From the NCBI RefSeq assembly GCF_000332315.1, contig NZ_KB235933.1, positions 1,252,921-1,285,317 on the forward strand: a stretch of DNA of 32,397 bases, in the 5' to 3' direction. Positions within the stretch are counted from its first letter, which is position 1, and the number at the start of each line of letters is the position of its first letter. The position numbers were made by a program, and so were the translations under genes. Below the pieces are notes generated by a model that saw nothing but the letters and a program-made list of their open reading frames with translations, had not been told where the DNA came from and made no database searches. This stretch comes from Prochlorothrix hollandica PCC 9006 = CALU 1027 (GTDB lineage: Bacteria > Cyanobacteriota > Cyanobacteriia > Prochlorotrichales > Prochlorotrichaceae). This document shows, in pieces, positions 6,942 through 13,931 of the stretch.

Positions 6942-7556
6942 TTAGTGCTCAGATTCAATAGTTCTAATAGGGATGGACAAAATGCCCAAAATCTTGGGCA
7001 AATTAATTAGATAATGTTCTGTCAAATCCAGAAAAACTTGGTTTTCAACTAATTTAAGAAATTTCCATATCGTACCTGAGGTGATAACGCCATAAATTTC
7101 ACTAATGTTATTTCCTTCTTGTTGATTAAAGCGTTGGGCGGCAATCATTTCGGCAATGCACTGCCCTAGTCCGCTATTTAAGTCTTCTTTCTTAGCTTCT
7201 ACTAGGGTGATAATCGGTGCAGTCAATAACATCAGTTCTTGTGAATAACTGATTAAAAAATCACAATTGCCATTCAATCCTTGGCTGGCATCTACAGTAA
7301 AATTGATACCAGAAAAAATACTAATGTGGTTTTCTAACTGCTTTCTTAAATCAATTAAAATTGGAGCAATAATCATTTCCGATCGTGATTTTTCGGTGTT
7401 ACTGGCTAAAGCGATCGGTAGGTTGTCTTTGAGTATAGCCGTAAGAAATGGACTTGGGTTTAGGTCTGGGGTTGACATAAACAAGTCTATTTGTTCAATT
7501 AAGTGTAACTGAAATGCTTTTTTTACAGAGCTAAGGCTAAAATCACTGTAGGACAT
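6942..7556 (-). CDS. VEAKK-family protein, PD-(D/E)XK nuclease-like
   Basis: A 204-residue protein of a family without a characterised member that I can name. The order CDFLIS (Asp) followed by TLVEAKKED (Glu-x-Lys) and then an amphipathic helix (GQCIAEMIAAQRFNQ) is the classic PD-(D/E)XK layout, as in the N-terminal regions of type I restriction HsdR-like proteins. The C-terminal part (YGVITSGTIWKFLKL) is typical of proteins predicted from DNA-modifying loci. A truncated paralogue is at 4649-4927. A 20-codon ORF ends two bases before its ATG and may couple its translation. There is no strong ribosome site of its own. Confidence 0.7.
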   Translation of the reverse strand: MSYSDFSLSSVKKAFQLHLIEQIDLFMSTPDLNPSPFLTAILKDNLPIALASNTEKSRSEMIIAPILIDLRKQLENHISIFSGINFTVDASQGLNGNCDFLISYSQELMLLTAPIITLVEAKKEDLNSGLGQCIAEMIAAQRFNQQEGNNISEIYGVITSGTIWKFLKLVENQVFLDLTEHYLINLPKILGILSIPIRTIESEH

Positions 7557-7558
7557 GG

Positions 7559-7621
7559 TTACTTTGTACTTTTTTGCCTGATGGCATAGTCGATCGCTTG
7601 TTCCAAATCGATTTTTTGCAT
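7559..7621 (-). CDS. Possible 20-codon leader ORF
   Basis: ATG at 7621 starts MQKIDLEQAIDYAIRQKSTK and stops two bases before the ATG of the gene at 7556. GAGGTG lies five bases upstream and is part of repeat element B. It could be a leader peptide that couples translation, or the start of a gene lost by rearrangement. The first residues resemble those of DUF29 at 6893 (MQKI-EQ). There is no independent support for expression. Confidence 0.35.
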   Translation of the reverse strand: MQKIDLEQAIDYAIRQKSTK

Positions 7622-7623
7622 TA

Positions 7624-7722
7624 GGACACCTCGATTAATTGTGGCGGGCCGCTTCGCCGCCCTCGACATCCCCTATTCTTGCGTTGGTACAGGGGCGAGA
7701 ATTTTGATTTTTCGAGGTGCCC
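7624..7722. repeat. MITE-like element B with CGAGGT termini
   Basis: A 99-base element with inverted ends GGACACCTCGA and TCGAGGTGCCC, the same family as 3357-3445. The interior contains the palindromic GGGCCGCTTCGCCGCCC block. On the minus strand the end at 7624 carries GAGGTG just before the ATG at 7621. Confidence 0.65.
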
Positions 7723-7764
7723 ATTAATAAAATAAGGTATAGGGAATGGGGCGATCGTGCGATA

Positions 7765-8961
7765 CTATTCAACTGGTTGAAAGAAATTACCCTTAAATTC
7801 TCCGCTCAGGATTTGTTGATAAGCTTGGATGAGACTTTGGGTAATCGTAGGCCAATGGTATTTTGTCTGGGCTAATTTTTGGGCGTTTGCTCCTAGGGTT
7901 TTGCGAAGCTCAGGCGATCGGATTAGCGTCTCAAGGGCCGATCGCAAGCTGTCTAAATCGCTTTGAATGACTAAACCGGCTTGGGCTTTCTGAACATCGG
8001 GTGAGAGTTGAATCCCTTCGGTGATAATTGTGGGTAAACCGGCCAGCAGTGCTTCAGCGACAGCAATGCCAAAGTTTTCGGAAAAGGAAGGGAGTACAAA
8101 GAGGTCTGCTCCCTGGAGGAGTAGGGCTTTTTGGTGACCGGTGACAAATCCTGTAAAGGTGACTTGATGGGTTAATCCCGCTTTTTCAACGCAGGTCTGG
8201 AGGTAGCGGCTGTAATCAGGGTCACCCGATCCCGCGAGGATGAGGTGGGTTGGCGGTAGATCGGAAGGCAGTTTGGAGAGTGCTTCCAGGAGGAGATCAG
8301 GCCGCTTTTTGTAGTGGAGGCGAGAGAGGAAAAGAATGATGAGGCGATCGTCAGGGATGTTGTAGGTTTGGTGGAGTTGTTGGGGGGCATTGGGTAAGGT
8401 TTCTTGGGGGGAGACTCCTAGGGGCAAAATCAGTTTTGGTGTTTGAATGCCAAAGTTAGTAACATCTTGGGCTTCACCGATCGTAGTGCAGTGAATTGCA
8501 GCGGCATAATTCAGGTTCTTGCGTTCAATGAAGTGAGTATAAACTTTTTTTCTGAGACGACTTTGGGCTAAAGCCCAGGGAGTCAGTTGACCGATCGTAC
8601 TCATAACATAAGGGATATGGTGCTGACGAGCTAAAGAGGCTGCAATAGTCGGAGCATAGGAGAAGAGATAATGATTATGGATTAAATCATATTCAAACAA
8701 ATTTTGCTGAAGCCAAGTTTTCAGACGTAGAGAGGGAGCAAAGGCTTTGAAACGAAGGGTACAGGGAAAAAAGCAAACAGGAATTTTTTGATATTCGATC
8801 CACTTTTCTAGGGAAATTTCCGGGGAGGAGAAGCTATCATTGGTTGTAATGACTTCAGCTTCCACCCCAAGTTGGCGTAAATGATAGACAAAATTAATCA
8901 GTGCATCTGTAGGCCCGCCCCATTCTGGGCTTAAGGAGGGAATGATATGAAGAATTTTCAT
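7765..8961 (-). CDS. GT4 family glycosyltransferase
   Basis: A complete 398-residue GT-B enzyme, probably adding a hexose to a lipid-linked or surface polysaccharide intermediate. It starts naturally with MKILHIIPSLSPEWGGPTDA, where the GG loop contacts the acceptor. The C-terminal domain has FLSRLHYKKRPDLLLEAL, AGSGDPDY and SFSENFGIAVAEALLAGLP, whose two glutamates form the E-x7-E donor-binding motif. The ATG lies three bases after the stop of the upstream GT4 gene, so the two were one operon. It is the only intact glycosyltransferase in the window, and its acceptor and sugar cannot be told from sequence. Confidence 0.9.
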   Translation of the reverse strand: MKILHIIPSLSPEWGGPTDALINFVYHLRQLGVEAEVITTNDSFSSPEISLEKWIEYQKIPVCFFPCTLRFKAFAPSLRLKTWLQQNLFEYDLIHNHYLFSYAPTIAASLARQHHIPYVMSTIGQLTPWALAQSRLRKKVYTHFIERKNLNYAAAIHCTTIGEAQDVTNFGIQTPKLILPLGVSPQETLPNAPQQLHQTYNIPDDRLIILFLSRLHYKKRPDLLLEALSKLPSDLPPTHLILAGSGDPDYSRYLQTCVEKAGLTHQVTFTGFVTGHQKALLLQGADLFVLPSFSENFGIAVAEALLAGLPTIITEGIQLSPDVQKAQAGLVIQSDLDSLRSALETLIRSPELRKTLGANAQKLAQTKYHWPTITQSLIQAYQQILSGEFKGNFFQPVE

Positions 8962-8964
8962 TGC

Positions 8965-10098
8965 TTAGTTCACAAGGTCAGTTGTTTGAAGTAAGCCTAG
9001 TAACTTATCTTGAAAGGCTTGAAAACCATAGACTTCAATTACCTTTTGACGCAGGGCTTGGGGTTGGTACATGAGAGGATGAGGATAGCTACCTTGAAGG
9101 ATTTGAATTAAGGTATGGGCAATTTCATCAATATTATCTGGATCGACTAGAGCGCCAAGCTCACCCTGACACAGGGCATCGATACCACCATCTTGATTGC
9201 CACCTAATGTTGGTTTTCCACAGGCAAGGGCTTCGAGATAAACAATACCGAAGCCCTCCCCTTTACTCGGCATGGCAAAAACATCGCAAAGATTATAGTG
9301 GTCACAAAGCTCTTCATCAGGAATAAATCCTGTAAGAGTTACACAAGCTTCTAAGTTGAGATCGTGAATTAATTTTTCAATACGGGATTTATCATTTCCT
9401 TTCCCGACCAATATGTAGTGAACGTCAGGAACTTCAGCTTTAATTTGAGGTAAGGCTTTGATAATTTGATCATAACCTTTATACCGCTCTGTACTATCTA
9501 GGCGTGCAACTGTGAGAATTATTGCTTTTTGGTATTCGATCTGGTACCGATCTAAAAGTAGACTAGGTTTTGAAGAAATTTGAAATGCTTGAGCGTTGAA
9601 AGTATTAGGTAGCAGCTTAACTTGCTCAGGCTGTAAGGTCTGTTCCCGTAAGAGACGATGACGAGTATATTGCCCTACGGATAGTATCAGTTCTGCATTA
9701 GATAGGGATTGTCGCAACCTAGAATCCTGAATATCCCATGCATCTACCCCATGAGCAATAGTCCAGTATGGAATTTTGAAAAAATACTTGAGATAGTAAG
9801 CTAGAGGGGTAAAATTAAGATGAGTAGTAATAATAAGCTTGGGTCTATCTATAAGTGCAACCCAAAGTAATTGGGCTGAGAAGACTAAGGTTCGTAGGAA
9901 TAAAGGCCACTGACCTAGACAGTGAAACTGAAAAGAATTAAAGTGTATAAGAGCAGAAGTTGGTATCCTACGATCATGTTTGAGGATTATTCTGCCAGTG
10001 ACAAATTTAAAGGAGTGTAAAGCTTCTAAAAAAAATCTAGAATATACTTGTATGCCACCTTTAAACTCGAATATATTGGGAATCCATACATGAATTTT
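8965..10098 (-). pseudogene. GT4 glycosyltransferase missing its start codon
   Basis: The frame is open from the IS junction: KIHVWIPNIFEFKGGIQVYS is a natural GT4 N-terminus with the acceptor-loop GG. The C-terminal domain has ARLDSTERYKGYDQIIKAL, LVGKGNDKS and PSKGEGFGIVYLEALACGKP with the E-x7-E motif. So nearly the whole protein (377 residues) is present, but the IS at 10099 sits exactly before the AAA codon that should follow the ATG. In the IS the frame runs into a stop without an initiator. The first usable start is the TTG at 9717, which would remove the acceptor-binding domain. Probably inactive. Confidence 0.85.
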
Positions 10099-11346
10099 GG
10101 CTCTCCGTAACTTATGGTGATAAGTTTATCTAATGAGAGAAGGCAGCTAGAGTTCTGGAGCGGAAGTTTTCAAAATTCAAAAAGCCGTAAGCCTGCCTTT
10201 TAATTAACTTAATTCGATTGTTAATACCTTCCATAGTACCGCTTGTCGTTCTACTAATAAAGTAGTTACAAATTCCTTCGAGGTGATTACGAATGGTTTT
10301 TATAACTTTACCATATACAGACCGGGCTTTCAGAAGCCATTGTGTGAACCTCTCTTTACCCTCTTCAATCGTTGTACTAGTTTCGTATATGCCCCTAAAC
10401 TCTTCTTTTAATTGATATGCCAGATCTAAACGCTCTGAAAGAGCTAAAATTTCCGTCAGTTTCACTTCTTCTTTCTCTGTCAAGTCTTCTCGATTCTTGA
10501 GGAGAATAAACTTGACTCCTTTATCTGTTGCTCCCACCTGTGTACGAATCTTATTTAATTCCATATTTACAGGTTTCATTACATGAAATCGGTCAATGAC
10601 AATTTTGGCATTAGGAAAGACTTCTTCCACAACTTTTGGGAAACCACCCCACATATCTACACTCACCTCCTCAATTTGCTCCCGAACCTCAACTGGTTGC
10701 TGCATAAGGGTTTCAATGATATCCTCTTGTTTGTGACTGTTGATCATTTCGATCAGTTTGCCCTGATCAATATCTGCCACTACAGTGACAAAATCTTTAT
10801 GGCCTTTGCGTTGACTAATCTCATCAATACTTAGTCGTTTCACATTACCCCAGGTTTCTGTTTTTTTTTGATCCCTTTGATGGTTAAAAATCCCTTGGAT
10901 CTGGGTAAAACTCAGGTTTTCCTCTCGCCCGACTTGTGTGATATTTGAACTCTGCACCCGCTTATAAATATATTCTTCGTAGCGTCGAGTATATCGGCGC
11001 TCCCAGTCCGCAAAATGTAGATCCTCTGTAAAGTAACGCTGGCAATCAGAGCAGTAGAACTGACGACGAGGAGTCCTGAGATAAACTGGTTGACCAAAGA
11101 CTGGTAAATCTCGCATTAAGATGGGGCGGTTTTGATGAATATCGGCAGTCTGTGTGCCGCAGTGAGGACAGCTACTCTCTTCAGTCAATAGCCGCAATGT
11201 TAGATAAACTTCATTATTTTGATAAGCACAAGTCTCAACCGTAACTCCTGGTATATTTAGAAGATTATCTAGATGAAAAGCCATGGTAAGCATCCCCTGC
11301 TAAATGTATCGCTCTATACAGTTTACACCAAGATCATCGGAGAGCC
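10099..11346 (-). mobile_element. Complete ISL3-family insertion sequence
   Basis: The element is 1248 bases and is bounded by imperfect inverted repeats. The inward readings start GGCTCTCCG at both ends and share TGGTG further in. It contains one intact transposase gene. ISL3 elements normally duplicate 8 bases, but the flanks (TGAATTTT on the left, ATCTCTTC on the right) do not match. The gene on each side is truncated at the junction. The element may therefore mark a recombination or deletion joint rather than a simple insertion. Confidence 0.9.
10130..11284 (-). CDS. tnpA: ISL3 family transposase
   Basis: DDE transposase of 384 residues that cuts and pastes its element by recognising the terminal repeats. 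An N-terminal zinc-finger region has CPHC (Cys39/Cys42) and CSDC (Cys78/Cys81). The catalytic core has SIDE with Asp154, VSVDMWGGF with Asp210, the family block DRFHVMK, and TMEGINNRIK with Glu352. All three acidic residues are present and the frame is unbroken, so it may be active. The ATG at 11284 is chosen over a start three codons earlier by comparison with typical ISL3 N-termini (MAFHLDNLL). Confidence 0.95.
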   Translation of the reverse strand: MAFHLDNLLNIPGVTVETCAYQNNEVYLTLRLLTEESSCPHCGTQTADIHQNRPILMRDLPVFGQPVYLRTPRRQFYCSDCQRYFTEDLHFADWERRYTRRYEEYIYKRVQSSNITQVGREENLSFTQIQGIFNHQRDQKKTETWGNVKRLSIDEISQRKGHKDFVTVVADIDQGKLIEMINSHKQEDIIETLMQQPVEVREQIEEVSVDMWGGFPKVVEEVFPNAKIVIDRFHVMKPVNMELNKIRTQVGATDKGVKFILLKNREDLTEKEEVKLTEILALSERLDLAYQLKEEFRGIYETSTTIEEGKERFTQWLLKARSVYGKVIKTIRNHLEGICNYFISRTTSGTMEGINNRIKLIKRQAYGFLNFENFRSRTLAAFSH

Positions 11347-13931
11347 ATCTCTTCATGGGGGGCGATCGGGCCGTGGGCCAAGGGGCTTCCCGATCGACCC
11401 GTGCCCTGGGGGGGGACAGCCTCAGCCTCCGGGCCAGCTACACCGACAACCCCAATTTCCAGGCCCAAGTGCAGTATGAGTACCGCAACAGCAGCGGTAG
11501 CCAAACCTCCAATGTGTCTGCCTCCCTCATGGGTAAGCTGTCCCCCTCGTTGACGGCGTTGTTTGATGCCGATCGCCGCTTTGCGTCCGGCAGCGCCAGC
11601 CGGGGCTTACCCGCCACCACCCAGGTGCGCCTAGGTCTGGCCTATCGCAATCCCTACAGCGATCGCTTTAATGCCCTGTTGCGCTACGAATATCGCCAAA
11701 ATCCCAGCACCACCCCCGAAAGTCTCCTGGATGGCAGCGGGGTGGGCACCACGGAACACCTGTTTGCCGGGGAAGCCATCTATTCCCCCAACTGGCAGTG
11801 GGAGTTCTACACCAAGCTGGGCTTCCGCCAGTCCACCCTGAACCTGGCAGACAGCTTCACCGCCAGCAGCACCGTTACCCTGGCCCAAATCCGGGCCACC
11901 TACCAGGTCAACCGCCGCTTCGACCTGACCGGGGAAGCCCGCTGGATTGGGCAACCCAGCGCTGGCTACAGTGAAATGGGCTGGGTGGGGGAAGTGGGCT
12001 TCCATGCCACCTCCAATTTGCGCCTTGCCCTAGGCTATAGCTCCGGCAGCATTAATAACGATCGGGACTTCAGCGGCAGTCGATCCGCCGGGGGCATCTA
12101 TGGGGGCGTGACCCTGAAGCTGGATCGCCTGTTCCAGGGCTTCGGTCTCCAGCAGCCCCTGGCCCAAACCCAACCCCGTCGCCAACTGACGGCCCAGGAT
12201 CCCAACCAACCCACCCCGGCCCAACTCCAAGCCGCCGCCCCCAGCCCTCCCCTGCGGCTCCAGGTCTCCCAGGCGGTGGAATTCACCCCCAACAGCGCCG
12301 TCATGTCCCCGGAAGGCCGGGTGGTGTTGGATAGTCTGGCCACGGTCATGGGGCAATATGGCGACCTGAAGCTGGACATGGAGGCCGTGCTACCCCCCTT
12401 GGCGGAGTTGACCCCGGACAACCTGGAGGCGCGGCAATTGCAGGCGGCTCGCCAGTATCTCCTCAGCCGAGGGGTGGCGGGCGATCGCATTACCATCCGC
12501 GCCCTCAACACGTCCGCCGCAGCCACGGGCAACACCCCGGTGACCTTTGCCCTCAAGGGACCCACCACCACCTTCCAACTGCTGTCGTCCCAATTGGGCA
12601 GCGGCTTAGTGGGCAGTCTCCTGGGCCAAGAACTGCCCCAACTGGCCAACCTGCCCCGCCCCAGTGCTGCCCCTGGCACCCCCACCGCTGCCCCCGCCTC
12701 AACGGCGATCGCCGCCCCGGCAGCGACCCCCGCCCTCCCCAATCTCTTGGCCCTGGTGAATGGGGTGGCTATACCCCTGGATCAGGTGCCCTTGGATGGG
12801 GCCGAACCCAGCCCGGTGCGCCTGCCCCTGTTGCCCCCCCCCGCTGACGACCTGCAAGCCGCGATGCCGAGAATCACGGGTCAGTTTGGATCCCTAGCCC
12901 AAGCGGCGGTGCCCAACGGCATCACCCTGGCCCAGGGCAACCCCGATCGACCGGGCATCACCCCGATCGGCCTCAGTCTGAACCCCGATCGGGCCTTCTG
13001 GCAAGCCTTCGTCGATGCCGCCACCCCCCTACGCACCGCCCAACGCTTGGATAACCCAGCCAATGGGGGAGAAACCCCCGACACCCGGGTGTCGGCAGTG
13101 CCCAACCCCTCGCTCTCGGCTACTGGCCAAGGCTCGGATCCTGGGATCACCGCGATCGCCAGGGACACCGAGCAACGCCTGAGCGTTGTCCCCCGTGCTG
13201 AGCTGGGGGATGCCCAGGGCAGCACCTCGATCTGGAGCATTGGCCAACTCCTGGGCAGCAGCCTGGGAGAACTGGCTCCCCAGCCTACCCTGACGGGCTT
13301 GAACCCCACGGCCCTGCGCCTGTCCCTGGTGCCCAGCCTGGGAGCGATGCCCGCCCCAACCCTCACCGCTGAACCCACAACGGCCCTGGATCTGGCCCAA
13401 GCCCCCACCGCAACCCCTGGCTTTAGCCCCACCTTACCCAGCACCGCCGGGAGACCCGACTCCATCGCCCTTTGGCAGACCCTGAGCCTGTGGCAAGCCC
13501 TGGCCCTCAATACGGAAGAGGCCACGCCCGACACCTTCGCCCTCAATACTGAAAACGAGACCCCCGACACCTTCGCCCTCAATACTGAAGGGACCCCGGA
13601 CAATACCCTAGCCACGGGTAACACCACGAACCCAGACAACACCACAGCCCTCAACCTGGCGGTGGATCGGGCCTTCTGGCGGGCCATGGCCGAGGCAACC
13701 ACTCCCCTCCGCACCGCCCAACGGCCCACGGCTAACCCCAATGGCTTCGACATCAGCCTCATGGAAGCCCGCCGCCTAGAAGCTGCCCTCACCTTCCTCC
13801 TCAGCCGCGACCTCAACGCCCTGGATGCCCTGCTCCAGGCTTCCGGCACCCAAGCGCCGGAGATTCGAGGGGAACTCATCGATCTTGATGCGTTGATGCA
13901 ACAGAACCAAGCAGGGGAGGGAGCCTTATGA
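11304..13931 (+). CDS. Outer-membrane beta-barrel/OmpA-like protein, 5'-truncated
   Basis: The first 14 codons come from the IS end; native sequence starts at 11347, and the true N-terminus and signal peptide are missing. Residues ~30-290 are rows of alternating polar/aromatic segments (VQYEYRNSSG, LGLAYRNPYSDRFNALLRYEYR, WEFYTKLGFRQ) closing with GGVTLKLDRLF, as expected of an outer-membrane beta-barrel. Next comes an OmpA-like stretch (VEFTPNSAVMSPEGRVVLDSL, then RQYLLSRGVAGDRI). The rest is Pro/Ala/Thr-rich, with a repeated motif DRAFW-A-TPLRTAQR at ~12983 and ~13663 and three copies of FALNTE or LALNTE. Its stop overlaps the next ATG (ATGA), so it is co-translated with the beta-helix gene. 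Probably a cell-envelope assembly or adhesin scaffold protein. Confidence 0.7.
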   Translation: MYRSIQFTPRSSESHLFMGGDRAVGQGASRSTRALGGDSLSLRASYTDNPNFQAQVQYEYRNSSGSQTSNVSASLMGKLSPSLTALFDADRRFASGSASRGLPATTQVRLGLAYRNPYSDRFNALLRYEYRQNPSTTPESLLDGSGVGTTEHLFAGEAIYSPNWQWEFYTKLGFRQSTLNLADSFTASSTVTLAQIRATYQVNRRFDLTGEARWIGQPSAGYSEMGWVGEVGFHATSNLRLALGYSSGSINNDRDFSGSRSAGGIYGGVTLKLDRLFQGFGLQQPLAQTQPRRQLTAQDPNQPTPAQLQAAAPSPPLRLQVSQAVEFTPNSAVMSPEGRVVLDSLATVMGQYGDLKLDMEAVLPPLAELTPDNLEARQLQAARQYLLSRGVAGDRITIRALNTSAAATGNTPVTFALKGPTTTFQLLSSQLGSGLVGSLLGQELPQLANLPRPSAAPGTPTAAPASTAIAAPAATPALPNLLALVNGVAIPLDQVPLDGAEPSPVRLPLLPPPADDLQAAMPRITGQFGSLAQAAVPNGITLAQGNPDRPGITPIGLSLNPDRAFWQAFVDAATPLRTAQRLDNPANGGETPDTRVSAVPNPSLSATGQGSDPGITAIARDTEQRLSVVPRAELGDAQGSTSIWSIGQLLGSSLGELAPQPTLTGLNPTALRLSLVPSLGAMPAPTLTAEPTTALDLAQAPTATPGFSPTLPSTAGRPDSIALWQTLSLWQALALNTEEATPDTFALNTENETPDTFALNTEGTPDNTLATGNTTNPDNTTALNLAVDRAFWRAMAEATTPLRTAQRPTANPNGFDISLMEARRLEAALTFLLSRDLNALDALLQASGTQAPEIRGELIDLDALMQQNQAGEGAL

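Noticed and set aside
275-10098. A functional composite transposon
   Set aside because: The left element's transposase is broken, both boundary genes are truncated, and no target duplication can be seen.
11304-11350. IS-provided start codon driving the barrel gene
   Set aside because: The ATG is in frame, but there is no ribosome site and no signal peptide would be made.
12881-13879. Minus-strand ORF of 332 codons opposite the barrel tail
   Set aside because: Arg/Ala/Val-rich shadow of Pro/Ala repeats, with no motif.
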